Position numbers and translations under genes: made by a program | Shown here: positions 43,600 to 55,714 of the stretch, in pieces | Layout of the letters: every line of letters begins with the position of its first letter | Numbering within the stretch: the first letter of the stretch is position 1 | Notes under the pieces: model-generated | Databases searched by the model: none | The model's input: the letters and a program-made list of their open reading frames with translations, nothing else | What the model was told of the DNA's origin: nothing | From: Siphonodentalium dalli | Taxonomy: Eukaryota; Mollusca; Scaphopoda; Gadilida; Siphonodentaliidae | NCBI GenBank assembly: GCA_032622095.1 | Contig: CP136063.1 | Span: forward strand, 183,501,956-183,565,955 | Direction of reading: 5' to 3' | DNA length: 64,000 nucleotides

Positions 43600-43900
43600 C
43601 AGGGGCCTGTAACGCGCTCCGCTGTCCGCACCCCTTTTGCACTGCCCATATACGCCGCCTCTATATACGCGCCTTCTTCGCGTTAATGGAACATTATATA
43701 GACAAGGGGCACTGTAGAATTTCAACGTTTCACCATCGCTCGGAAGTCGCACAAATTTAGCCCATTCACCCCAGTAATTTCTACAGTGCCCCTTGTCTAT
43801 ATAATGTTCCATTAACGCGAAGAAGGCGTGTATATAGAGGCGGCGTATATGGGCAGTGCAAAAGGGGGGCGGACAGCGGAGCGCGTTACAGGCCCCTGTG
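43600..43900. mobile_element. Mutator-type MITE, 301 bp with about 123-bp arms
   Basis: Arms beginning CAGGGGCCTGTAACGCGCTC are reverse complements with very few mismatches around a ~50-bp centre. TCAGTACCA (9 bp) occurs at 43591-43599 and 43901-43909. It is GC-richer than its surroundings. A 9-bp duplication suggests a Mutator-like origin; the exact terminus could shift by two bases. Confidence 0.85.
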
Positions 43901-43909
43901 TCAGTACCA

Positions 43910-44171
43910 ACTATTGCCACCTTAAAAGTAGATGACGTCATTTATGTTATCGATAGCAATGTAATGAATGCTAATACAAAAAGCAAATAACATTTTGGTA
44001 TTTGCTCGCTGACAATCGCTTGATACGCCATTTATTTCCCAGAGCTATTTCACTGCAGAGCATATAATAAATTTAAATTATCGGTTAAAAAATAAATTGT
44101 CAACATATAAAAGTTAATTTTGAGCATGTCTGTATTGCTAGCTAATAAATGTTTTTCTTTCCATTTGTCAG
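43910..44171 (+). other. Intron 16 end, nothing recognised
   Basis: AT-rich sequence up to the E17 acceptor CCATTTGTCAG. Confidence 0.4.
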
Positions 44172-44331
44172 CACGAGCTTTGAAGCGAGTCAGAGGTGGA
44201 CCATCGTAGTCTTGTTCTGTCATCTAATGAAGTTACCTCTCACCAAGTGTTACCTCGAGAAATGTGCCAAAGCTGACCAATGGCTTCCATTTATATTGTT
44301 CGCTCAGTTACATCAGTATCCAAATGAACAG
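44172..44331 (+). CDS. SPG11: Spatacsin exon E17
   Basis: Acceptor CCATTTGTCAG, donor CAG|GTGATT. C completes Ser from E16. It encodes TSFEASQRWTIVVLFCHLMK then LPLTKCYLEKCAKADQWLPF and ILFAQLHQYPNEQ, phase 0 at the end. The block WLxFxxFAQLHxYP is one of the clearest spatacsin signatures in the window. Confidence 0.92.
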
Positions 44332-44372
44332 GTGATTAGTTGAGTTAAATTTTGAAAATTTAGGACAGTGCT

Positions 44373-44642
44373 GTAACCCTTTCTATACTATATGGAATCT
44401 CCCACTCAGTTATAAAAGTAATTATTGGAATTGTCTATTATTCATTTGGAGGGATGTTCACATATTAAAAGCAGGCGACAGACAAAAAGATAATATAAGT
44501 GCAGAAGAATTCATATTCATTGGTGGGAAATGTTTAGGTAATAAGTTCAACAAATGACTTCTGGTTGTTTGTTGGAACTTATTGTCTGAACATTTCCTGA
44601 GGGAACAACTTGTCAATGAGTATATAGTGTAGAAATAGTTAA
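44373..44642. mobile_element. TTAACCCTTTCTATAC-type element
   Basis: Left GTAACCCTTTCTATACTATA, sub-terminal CCCACTCAGTTATAAAAG, central hairpin AATGTTTAGGTAATAAGTTC / GAACTTATTGTCTGAACATT, right TATAGTGTAGAAATAGTTAA. Starts 41 bp after the E17 donor. Confidence 0.75.
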
Positions 44643-45279
44643 ATTCCCCAAAATTCAAGGATGTAAATTGTGTGACCCAAATAACGAAATTTCATCCAAT
44701 TTAACACAGCTCAAGACATTTTTTCGTCAGTTAATGTTAATTCCGCATATTTTTCAGGACGGGAAAAATAATTTAAGTTTTTGTGAAGCAGGAATTGGGC
44801 ACTCAGAAGTGAGGAAATTGATTCCTGTGATGCCAAATTTTTAATTTCCACTGTCAGGCCTGTGAGTTCGTTGTCTACCATCGTGTGCCCAAAATTAAGG
44901 GGTATTTAGATTCCAGGATTCTCTGACCCGATGTATCGATCTGCTCTCATTGCTACTGTTTGAAGGTTATAAATATAATCTGAAATACGCAAATAAACAT
45001 TTTTGATGATGCTATGTGTTGGTTATGAGGGTAATTTTTAACCACAATTAAAATTAGATTGCTTAGAAAATTGTAGGATTTTATTCCATGCAATATCCAT
45101 ACATCCATTACTTGCTAGCATTCTCAGGAAAAATTAAATTAAAAACCTCCTTCCCTCATCCTATTCAACATGAATCTATGAATGAATTAACAAGTTTTGA
45201 ACCATCCAAACTGGGCCTATCTTCTTAAAGGATCAATGTTTTATTTTTATGATTACAACTAAAAATACTCCACTTTCAG
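44643..45279 (+). other. Intron 17 remainder, nothing recognised
   Basis: No exon or paired ends found. Confidence 0.4.
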
Positions 45280-45469
45280 TTACAACTTCTGTTGCATAAG
45301 TTCCGAAGTAAGAGCTTACGAGAACACCTGCATTATGTCATAGAAAACGTTCTATCGGCAACACTAACTGACAGGTCGCATGACCAGACGAATGAGAATA
45401 AGAAGGACAGCCGAGATCTTCGGTCATCACTCTACTCAAGGATTGGCGTCGCTAAAGAAAAGGATACAG
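45280..45469 (+). CDS. SPG11: Spatacsin exon E18
   Basis: Acceptor TCCACTTTCAG, donor ATACAG|GTAGTT. It encodes LQLLLHKFRSKSLREHLHYV then IENVLSATLTDRSHDQTNEN and a basic/acidic tail SRIGVAKEKDT, ending one base into Asp. Follows E17 in phase 0. Confidence 0.88.
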
Positions 45470-45484
45470 GTAGTTATATAAGTA

Positions 45485-45689
45485 CAGTAATGCTCTAATT
45501 AATCGAATTCTTAACCACAGCAGAATTATGTGTAACTTTTCAGGATTTAGTCGGAAATATGGCTTGTTGCCATTCATCGGAAAGGAGAGCTTTCCGATGA
45601 ATGGCAACAAGTTATATTTCCGACTAAAACCTGAAAATTTACCCATAATTCTGCTGTGGTTAAGAAGTCGATTAATTAGAGCATTACTG
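45485..45689. mobile_element. MITE family A, copy 5
   Basis: 205-bp palindrome flanked by TA, starting only 15 bp after the E18 donor. Ends CAGTAATGCTCTAATTAATC and GTCGATTAATTAGAGCATTA. Compensatory TAATTAAT changes are present in both arms. Confidence 0.85.
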
Positions 45690-46025
45690 TATATTGTATT
45701 TCACGAGACTTTCCCACCCTCTGACTTGGCTGAGAGCTGTACCCCTATTCCATGTAGAGTTCATCTGTGAGATGGTCGGCACTATACCCGAGCATTTCAT
45801 GCATATAGTCCCTGCCATATTTGGCATATGATATATGAGGCTTTGCGCTTGCTGTTGAAACACTTGTGTTTCATGCTAATGCATTAGAATTTGAAAGTCG
45901 AGATCGGTTTGCTGTGCAAATTCATCCTATGTAGTTATCATTCCGATTGATTACTTTGTCCAGAAAGTCGCTCGGCGTCTGGATGAGAAATGTTTTGTTA
46001 TTATTTATTGCATTTGTATTTACAG

Positions 46026-46100
46026 ATGAGAGTAGTTCTGGTGAGGAGTTGTCAGGTTTGCAGGCCACATCCACTGACGATGAGAATATGCATGATGAAG
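46026..46100 (+). CDS. SPG11: Spatacsin exon E19 (75 nt, acidic)
   Basis: Acceptor TTGTATTTACAG, donor GAAG|GTATTT. It encodes DESSSGEELSGLQATSTDDE then NMHDE. Exactly 75 nt, so skipping it would keep frame. Low-complexity, acidic and serine-rich, probably a flexible linker. Phase matches E18 and E20. Confidence 0.8.
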
Positions 46101-46884
46101 GTATTTATATAAATTGTATTCTCTTTGTTATCATCAGGCAGTCAGGTTTTATATCAAGTTAGTTCATTATTTAATGGCAATAAAGAATATATATTCCATG
46201 AGAGGTGGGGAAACAATAGCCAAATTATTTGAGGAAAAATTAGTACTACCTCACGATGTCACCAATCACGAGTTGGCTGGCACCCTGAACTACTAGTCCG
46301 GCCGCCAGATCACGGATGCGTGTTTTGGCGTATAAAGTTTTTTTCTCTGCGGATTTTGTAAATTCAGGTATCCGACATCAAGATTTTATCGGCTGGCCAT
46401 CTGTCAGCCTTGAGCAATTTTTTTTATAGCGCCCTAAAAAGTATACCCCCCCCCCCCCCAATTTTTTTCACAGACATAAAACCAGTTACTTGGAATTTAT
46501 TGCAAACTCACATGACTAATCTAGTAAAATATATATATTTTCATGAAGCCAAGGTATATTGACACTATTTTGGCCCAAAATTGAAACTCACCATCCAAGA
46601 TGGCCACCAAAATGGCCGCCAGAAGTTGAAAATATATCATTTTTTCACAATTATCTTCTAGATCATTTCATGATGTTTGGAACTGGTTGAGTAATATGAC
46701 TTTATTTTGTATTTATTATATTAACTGATCATTGGAGCAATTATATATGCCATTATTGGGGTCCTATCCGCTTGTGATCCCTCAAAAATTCGATTTTACA
46801 GAAAGCGGAATAAAATTTCACAAAAAATCACAACTGGGATTCTAGTCATATTTCAACAAGACATGAACAGAAGGTTGGAATTAT

Positions 46885-47184
46885 GTGAGGCATACCATTA
46901 CATATGAATATTCCAACTCACTGGAACCAAAATTCTTACTTTGGCTCAAAATGGCTGCCAAAATGGCCGCCAAAATATGGAAAATGGTAAATATTGCCCT
47001 AGGGTGTCCTGTAATCGCTTACAAGTTGTGGTTGATGTACAAAATTGGCTATTCTGCCTTCTATACATTGAATACTAACATGTCTGCTGCACCATGGTTA
47101 ATTGTTACTGTTATCGCCACTGACATCACTAAAAATATTGGACTTTTCTCTCAAAAACTTGACATAAATATCGGCAAAAATTAA
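46885..47184 (+). other. 99-residue open frame, left arm copy
   Basis: Begins MRHTITYEYSNSLEPKFLLW, includes the translated MAAKMAAKIWKM (from the ATGGCNGCCAAAATGG box) and ends LFSQKLDINIGKN. It is mirrored in the right arm with about ten differences. Preservation could simply reflect young arms or gene conversion; no known family. Confidence 0.3.
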
Positions 47185-47689
47185 CTTTTCAGGTTTGGAT
47201 CATTTTTTCTAGTAATATGTAACTATCTTTAGATTGAAAGGTGTTTATTGTATTGGCCTATCTTAAATGTGTCACACTACGGTGTTTATAGACCAAATTG
47301 CTCAAAATGGCTTCCAAAATGGCAATCAAATTGGTAAAAGTTATTTTTTAACATATATCATTATAACATTATATATATAACATTATTCTCTGCGTTATCC
47401 GAAAATGTAGCAAATTGTGACTCACTTGGTTATTATACGTGTTAGGTAATTAACTGACAACTAAATGTTCTATTATGGTTGTCCCAGTTCCGAATGGGGC
47501 ATGACAAATTCATTTTAAAGTATGGAAATTTGCGGAGAACCTCTTTTGTGATTCTGACCATATTATTGAAAGGAAATGGGCAGAACTTTGAGACGGAACT
47601 GAGATGAACCATAATATGTGGCTCTTCTGGGCCATTGTGATAAACCAATATCAACTGGATACAGGATGGTTGCCAAGATGGTAGCCAGG

Positions 47690-48660
47690 GAGTTACTCCA
47701 TGTGAGGTGAATATGTATACATGGAGTTAATGTATGTCATGAATGATGTGAATATTTATACAATGAGTGACTATATGGTTATGAGTGTATTGTCCATAGT
47801 GAGATGTATGGGTATACAGGGAGAGGTCATGGTCATGTGTGGGGTGAATCGGTATGAATGGTGTGACTGCATGGTGTAGGGTTGTGTGTATCATGTACGG
47901 GTGTGCCTGTATGGACATTGATGTGGTGTATGGATGTAGCTACATGGTCATCTATGTATTGATTATATATATGGAGTGACTGTAAGGTCATGGGTGGGAT
48001 GTACATGTGTTTCTGTATGCTCACGAATGGGGTGTGTGGATAAATAGTGAGTGATTTTATGGTCAGGGGTAATGTGTATGGTATACATATTCGCCTCACC
48101 ATTGGCCATATCACTCACTGTATCCTTATTTGTCACACCATAACCGAATAGCCACGAAAGATATACGAATACACCCCAGCCATGTCAGTATAGTCACTCC
48201 ATGTGAGCATATGCACATCATCCGTGGCCATATAGCCACTCACTATATACACATACACCTCGCCCATGACCATATAGCAACACGATTGTACATCCGCATA
48301 ACCTACACATGACCATACCGCCACGAGTTGCCAAGCAGGAACACCAGGTATACTCACACACCTGACAATTTAGTCACTTCCTGCATATATATTCATTACA
48401 TTGATGATCATACAGTCACTCCTTGTATACCTACTCATCACACCATTGACCATACAGTCACTACCTGTATACATATTCCACACACAGTCATATAACCACT
48501 CGATATATACATATGAAGCTCACCCTAGACCATAGAGTCACTCCAGGTATACATATGCACCTCACCACTGGCCATTCAGTCCTTCCAGATATACAAAATC
48601 CCGCACACACGACCACTCATACCATCCATACTTGCATATACACCTCACACATTAGTGTGG
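47690..48660. repeat. Degenerate minisatellite in left arm
   Basis: Imperfect units of about 45-55 bp with the consensus CATACAGTCACTCC-TGTATACATAT-CACCTCACC (orientation switches near 48085). Examples: CCATACAGTCACTACCTG at 48450 and CCATAGAGTCACTCCAGG at 48529. The right arm carries the mirror block at 52960-53590. Confidence 0.7.
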
Positions 48661-49344
48661 TCGTCAGAGGGTTCGACCCGGAAGAAATTGGTATACAAGC
48701 GGTTTTGGTGTCATTCGACGCGGGAGAATCTCGTGTATAACATATCCAAAATCCGCTAAAATCCGCTTTGGGCAAAATTCAGGATCCAACATGGCGTCCA
48801 ACATGGCTGCCGTTAGTCAAAAGATACTCTGACTGAGATTAATTCGATAACAGTGAGAACAAATGTTGTCATATGTATACAAATGTATACATTTTTGCAA
48901 AGGTAAAATGTTGTGCCACCTGTTTATGGCAAAAATGGAACCCATCGTCCCAGATGGCTGCCAAAATGGCGGCCTAAACTAGAACATTTGAAGTTTTTGC
49001 CTAATATCTTAAAGATCAATTCCTGTTGTTTGATAATGGTTCAGACTGGCGACATTGATTAGTCATATTCATGTTAATTCATCATTGGAGCAATGAAAGA
49101 TACCATAAATGGGGTCCCAGACTCATCTACACCCTCAAAAATTCGATTTTACAGAACGCGGTATAAAATTCCACAAAACTCTCCATTGTGATTACAGTCA
49201 TATATCAACAAGAAATGGACAGAACTGTACAATGTAAGTTGGGCATACCAATATCTATAAATACTCCAATTCAATGAAACCCAAATTGGCGCTTTGTCTC
49301 AAAATGGCTGCCAAAATGGCGGTCAAAATATGGAAAATGGCGGA

Positions 49345-52205
49345 TATTGATCACAGTGTCATTCAATAAATACGAATGTATACCTCTTTAAGATGCCATT
49401 ATGCTAGCTCTATGTAAAAATTTAAAAATCAGTACCAAAAATGGCTGCCAAAATGGCCACCCGATGTGAAAAATACTATTTTCTATCACTTCTGTTTATC
49501 ACTTGTTGCTCTCTGAACTGGGAAACAATGGGTATATTCTTTCAATGATCGTGTCAACTGATCATTACAGCAATGAATTTCTAATAGATTATATCATAGT
49601 TTACTCTGGTCCTTCACTAATAAGTTATAACGAATGTGGTATGAAATTTAACCAAAATCGACTTTGGGGTTCTGGTCACATTTGATATTTAGGGATGAAC
49701 AGATCTTGTCTACAAAATAATTGATCAAATAGACCAAATAGACAAAAAGAAACAATAAATTTTATCTAATATGGTTCCAAAACGAAAATGGTAGACTCTG
49801 CCCAGCTTATCACATAATGGAAGTTGTGAGTGGTGGATGCAGTTGATAGTTGGCTCATATACATGTATGTGGCTCATATACATCAAAACTATTTATTTTC
49901 AATCTTTTGGTGGCTTCCCGCGGGTTGACAAAATCTCGACTCATCAGTGCTATAATGTCGTATATCCATTTTGGCGGGAAATGAGTATTTGATACCATTT
50001 GAATCGTGAGAAAAAATCCAATCCGATGGGCCAAACTGTCCTTGCATTGGATGACAAATATTCGCACAAACCAGTGAAGCAAATGTCGTATCTCCAGCTA
50101 TCTTTACAATTATTCGTGCTATGAGGTCGTATGTCCAACAGCAGCCAATCGGACGCTTCAGGTTGTCCACGTGACTTCTGTTTTGTGTTTGTGAATTCTA
50201 AAATGTGTGCTATATGGCAGTATCTCCATGTTAGTCACGTGATCATTTGGTGATTTAAATTTTGTGATTGTTCCACACATTTCTGTATGATGATGCACAT
50301 GGGTGAATTTTCATAGTGTAGAATAGGCACTTTTTAGTTCATAGACACATGCGATTGCCACCATATATAGCTTAATCTTCATTTATTAACACAACTCCAT
50401 TATAGCACGGAAACGAATCGTCGCTGGCATGTCATATCTCCAAACAAGCTATTGCTTTTTAAAAGAAAACGAGGGAATAAACAGAAAACAATATGTGGTT
50501 CAATGAACAGCTAATGTCAGTTTTCATTGGGATAAATACAACAATACGTCATGCTTTGTCAACATTAGGAGAAATGTTGTCTAAAAACTTCAACCTTCAT
50601 TTTCTCGGAAAGTTGAATATGTGGGTTACATTATAGCACTGATGCGACGAAATATTAACTATTCGGGCTCGGCCATCATTTTCAAGTTTCAAGCTGGAAC
50701 TAAATGTAGCCCATGGATTCCCCATTCGACATGTAAGAAAAGTAGTTTTACTCTGATCTCTTCCCAGATATCAACTCTCCGGTAAATGGTGATCTCTTAT
50801 GTTCTTGAAAATACGTGTGCCAAATACATATATGTATGAAGAAACTATCCCCATACATTGTTTACACATCGACTCCGTAAGTATGTGGAGGTTTTCTTGG
50901 ACAAGCGGGATTTTCAAACCTCGAAACCGTCCGTACAAACAATAAAAGTTAATAGGAAATGACGTTGGATGTAGGTCTAGAGTACGTCGTCCGCATGAAA
51001 TAGTTTTCGTGTCATTAATTTGCACATATTTCGTGCTCTGATGAGCATGGATGAACGCCTTATGTGGCAGTTTGATTGTCTAACATCCGGAAAATAACAT
51101 GTTCATTGTTCACATTTCTTAGACAAACATGTTGTTAATCACCATGTTCATGTGGCATTTCTATCCAATGACAACCTTGAAATGCCAGTTAATCAAGCTA
51201 AATGGTTGATACCTTTACGCCTACGGGTCAGATCCAGCCGTGACGCACATTGTGTCTACATATCATTGATGAAATTCACTAAATGTGTAGAAGATATAGG
51301 TGCGTCTATATATGTACTAGAATGTTTCTATCCACATGTATATACCCACAATCGCATGACACGGAATTGTCACATAAAGTGTGAAGGGTATACAATGTAT
51401 GTGCGAATTTTCATTTTTCCTCTTGATATTGAAGAAAATAATTTTACTTTGAAACTCCCCAGCTCCGATAACCAACTTGCCCACCAATTAAATAAACCCC
51501 TGATTATTCGCTTTTCCCTTCTGTCCTTTTCACTTTCGCCAGCACTGGAAAACCTATTATAGCCTGATGCTTCCGGACTACCACCGATGCCCATATATTT
51601 GATGTTCCGAATAGTCGTTATAAGTAGAAATGTTGAAACTGTGTTTTCAAATAATCCAGATTCGTAGCAATTTAATTTCTTTTTAATTAATTTCCAGATA
51701 GTCCCTCGTAATAAGTGGACATCGTGTTGGATCCTGCAGTAGATACTGCTTAGTTGGAACATTTCGGGCTGAACTGATTGTGGTAGTAGATTATTGGCAA
51801 CATGTTTAATAGGTCTGTCATCGTTAGCTCACAACCGAAGTGTTGTTTCGGCTTTCCTCTGAGCAGAACTTAAATTTCGACAATTTTCGGTGGCCATTTT
51901 GGTAGCCATCTTAGCATTTTGAATCGTGATTGGCTACTCATACCCACAAAAAACATTGATTTCAATCAATGATGTGTATTGGTGCCGAATTGGCGTTTTG
52001 TCGAATGGGTTTTCGTGAATAACTACATATTTGCCATTTTCATTATTATTGGCGACCATGTTGGACGCCATCTTGAATTCTGTATTTTCCCCAAAGCGGA
52101 TTTTAGCGGATTTTGGATATGTTATACACGAGATTCTCCCGCGTCGAATGACAACAAAACCGTTTCTTTACCAATTTCTTCTGGGTCTAACCCTCTGACG
52201 ACCAT
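49345..52205. other. Central segment of the foldback element, no gene recognised
   Basis: About 2.9 kb between the arms. Short open frames only (136 codons at 51152-51562 on + is the longest) with no family resemblance. Near the right end (52060-52205) it holds an extra copy of the left-arm block at 48650-48800 (CCAAAGCGGATTTTAGCGGA), so the arm edge has been duplicated. Confidence 0.5.
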
Positions 52206-52959
52206 TCTAAATATCTGCCATTTTCTATATTTTGACCGCCATTTTGGCAGCCATTTTAAGACAAAGCGCCAATTTGGGTTTCATTGAATTGGAGTAATTA
52301 TAGATAATGGTATGCCCAACTTACATTGTGCAGTTCTGTCCATTTCTTGTTGATATACGACTGGAATCCCAATGGCGATTTTTGTGGAATTTTATACCGC
52401 GTTCTGTAAAATCAAATTTTTGAGGGTGTATATGAGACTGGGACCCCATTTATGGTATCTTTCATTGCTCCGATGATGAATTAACATGAATATGACTAAT
52501 CAATGTCGCCAGTCTGAACCATTATCAAACAACAGGAGTTGATCTTTAAGATATTAGGCAAAAATTTCAAATTTTCGAGTTTAGGCCACCATTTTGGCAG
52601 CCATCTGGGGCGAGGGGTTCCATTTTTTCTATAGATATGTGGCATAATACTTTACCTTCGCAAAAATGTATACATTTGTATTAATATGGCAACATTTGTT
52701 CTCATTATGTCGAATTAATCTCAGTCAGAATCTCTTTTGACTAAAGGCGGCCATGTCGGACGCCATCTTGGATCCTGGATTTTGCCCAAAGCGGATTTTA
52801 GCGGATTTTGGATATGTTGTAGCAGAGATTCTCCCGCGTTGAATGACACCGAGATCGCTTGTATACCAATTTCTTCTGGGTTGACCCCTTTTTTTGCGTA
52901 CCACGACCACACTACATGACAATTCAGCAATGTACTGTATAATCATACACGCCATCCAT

Positions 52960-53590
52960 GATCATACTGTATAATCATACACGCCATCCATGATCATACA
53001 GCTAATCCCTACACACCCACCAATGATAATACATCCACGATATATATATACATATACATCCCATCCATTACTACAAGGACACTTCCTATATACCCACACG
53101 ATAATGTCCATCCAGCTTACTCCAGGTATGCATATAGACTTCAATCATGACAGTACAGTCATTCCATTATACCACACATTACCCGTAACCATAAAATCAC
53201 TCACTATTTATTCACACACCCCATCCATGATCATACAGAAAACACATGTACATCCCACCCATGACCTTACAGTCACTCCATATATACATAATCAATACAT
53301 AGATGACCATGTAGCTATATCCATACACCACACCAATGTCCACACAGGCACACTGGATGCATCCGTACGGGATAGACACAACCATACACCATACAGTGAC
53401 TCCATGCATACCGATACACCCCACACCTGACCATGACCTCTCCCTGTATACCTATAAATATCACTATGGACAACACAAGCATAACCATATAGTCACTCAT
53501 TGTATACATATTCACATCATTCATGACATACACTAACTCCATGTATACCTATTCACCCACCTCTGACCATAGCGTAACTCCATGTCTACC
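52960..53590. repeat. Degenerate minisatellite in right arm
   Basis: Mirror of the left-arm minisatellite; a 28-bp perfect duplication ATCATACACGCCATCCATG occurs at about 52942 and 52975. Same ATGACCATA-AGTCACTCC units. Confidence 0.7.
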
Positions 53591-54089
53591 ATCTTGGCAT
53601 CAATCCTGTATCCAGTTGATATTGGTTTATCATAATTGACCAGAAGAGCCATATATTATGTTTCATCTCAGTTCCGTCTCAAAGTTCTGCCCATTTTCTT
53701 TCAATAATATGGTCAGAATCACAAAAGAGGTTCTCCGCAAATTGCCATACTTTAAAATGAATTTGTCATGCCCCATACGGAACTGGGACAACCATAATAG
53801 AACATTTAGTTGTCAGTTAATTACCTATCACGTACAATAACCAAGTGAGCCACAATTTGCTACATTTTCGGATAACGCAGAGAATAATGTTATATATATA
53901 TATAATATTATAATGATATATGTAAAAAATTTTTTTTTAGCAATTTGGTTGCCATTTTGGAAGCCATCTTGAGCAATTTGGTCTATAAACACCATAGTGT
54001 GACACATTCAAGATAAACCAATACAATAAACACCTTTTAATCCAAAGATAGTTACATATTACAAGACAAATTGGTCCAAACCTGAAAAG

Positions 54090-54389
54090 TTAATTTTTGC
54101 CGATATTTATGTCAAGTTTTTGAGAGAAAAGTCCAATATTTTTGGTGATGTCAGTGGTGGCAACAGTAACAATTAACCATGGTGCAGCAGACATGTTAGT
54201 ATTCAATGTATAGAAGGCATAATAGCGAATTTTGTACATCAAACACAACTTGTAAGCAATTGCAGGGCCCCCTAGGGCAATATTTATCATTTTCCATATT
54301 TTGGCGGCCATTTTGGCAGCCATTTTGAGCCAAAGTAAGAATTTTGGTTCCAGTGAGTTGGAATATTCATAAGTAATGGTATGCCTCAC
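54090..54389 (-). other. 99-residue open frame, right arm copy
   Basis: Mirror of 46885-47184; same length, same start and end residues. See that entry. Confidence 0.3.
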
Positions 54390-55004
54390 TTAATTGCAAC
54401 CTTCTGTTCATTTCTTGTTGAAATATGACTAGAATCCCAGTTGTGATTTTTTGTAAAATTTTATACCGCGTTCTATAAAACCGAATTTTTGAGGGATCAC
54501 AAGCGGATAGGACCCCAATAATTGCATGTTTAATTGCTCCAATGATCAGTTAATATACAAAATACAAAATAAAGTCATATTACTCAACCAGTTCCAAACA
54601 GCATGAACTGATCTAGAAGATATTTGAGAAAAAATGCCATATTTTCAACTTCCGGCGGCCATTTTGGTGGCCATCTTGGATGGTGAGTTTCAATTTTGGC
54701 CCAAAATAGTGTCATTATGTCTTAGCTTCATAAAAATATATACATTTTACTAGATTAGTCATGTGAATTTGCAACAAATTCCAAGTAACTGGTGTTACGT
54801 CTGGGGAAATATGGGGGGGGGGTATACTTTTTAGGGCGCTATAAAAAAAATTGCTCAAGGCTGACAGATGGCCAGCCGATAAAATCTTGTTGTCGGATAC
54901 CTGAATTTACAAAATCCGCAGAGAAAAAAACTTTATACGCGAAAACAAGCATTCGTGAATTCCGGGTGTTTGGCGACCGGACTATACTGCTAGACATAAC
55001 TATA

Positions 55005-55207
55005 TAGTAATGCCCGAAGTATATGACCCTTTTACCACAGCAGAATTATGGGCAATCTTTCAGGATTTAGTTGGAAATATGGCTTGCTGCCATTCATCGG
55101 AAAGCTCTCGGTGAGCTCTTGGCAGCAAGCCATATTTCTGACTAAGTCCTGAAAAATTTCCCATAATGCTGCTGTGGTTTAGGGATCGATTATTTAGGAC
55201 ATTACTG
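55005..55207. mobile_element. MITE family A, copy 6
   Basis: Palindrome of about 203 bp, 20 bp beyond the foldback element. Ends TAGTAATGCCCGAAG and GATTATTTAGGACATTACTG, TA-flanked; the left end is more diverged than other copies. Confidence 0.75.
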
Positions 55208-55714
55208 TACACTCTCTATTAAGCCAGTCCTAATACACAACACAATCCTGTGAGAAATACTGACAAGTGTCCTACACTTTTCAATTCTTTTTATTATTCA
55301 ATAGGGAAATATCACCACAATTCACCCAACAATATTACAATTTTAATTTGTATAATATACTATTAATTGTTATTCCACTCTATTTGTAAACTTGATCTAT
55401 GTTGTCATCACAGATAACCAGCAACTGTAATACCTGTTGCAATATATGATACCTCATCCACTAAATTCTTTTCAAATTTAGTGCTTGGTTAATAAATTTT
55501 GTATAGAATTGCGACAAATTTGAGATAAATTTTATCACATAATCACATTTTATTAAGGAAAAAGTAAAGATGCTTGTTGTGTTCTTTCTATATATTTATT
55601 AATTATCTCCAATTGGGGCCTGATTATAACCCTTGTTTCAGAAGATTCTATGAAGGTTGACTATTCATCTGTTTACGTCAGTCATTTATAACACCATGTT
55701 CATTTTATTTTCAG
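55208..55714 (+). other. Intron 19 end, nothing recognised
   Basis: AT-rich; no exon or element ends. Confidence 0.4.

Larger units (their letters stand above)
46294..54984. mobile_element. 8.7-kb foldback element with about 3-kb inverted arms
   Basis: The ends TAGTCCGGCCGCCA and TGGCGACCGGACTA are inverted and flanked by TAC on both sides (possible 3-bp duplication). The left arm (about 46294-49340) and right arm (about 52210-54984) align for most of their length: for example ORFs 46885-47184 (+) and 54090-54389 (-) encode nearly identical 99-residue peptides. Each arm contains several AAAATGGCNGCCAAAATGGC boxes and a degenerate minisatellite. The ~2.9-kb centre has no recognised gene. No transposase was seen, so mobilisation and superfamily are unknown. 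Confidence 0.85.

Noticed and set aside
48130-48740. His/Thr/Ile-rich short frames in both minisatellites
   Set aside because: They follow the simple-repeat composition (CACTCC, ATACATAT) and not codon constraint.
50950-51562. 136-codon + strand frame in the centre of the foldback element
   Set aside because: No family resemblance, and an overlapping 130-codon antisense frame is equally open.
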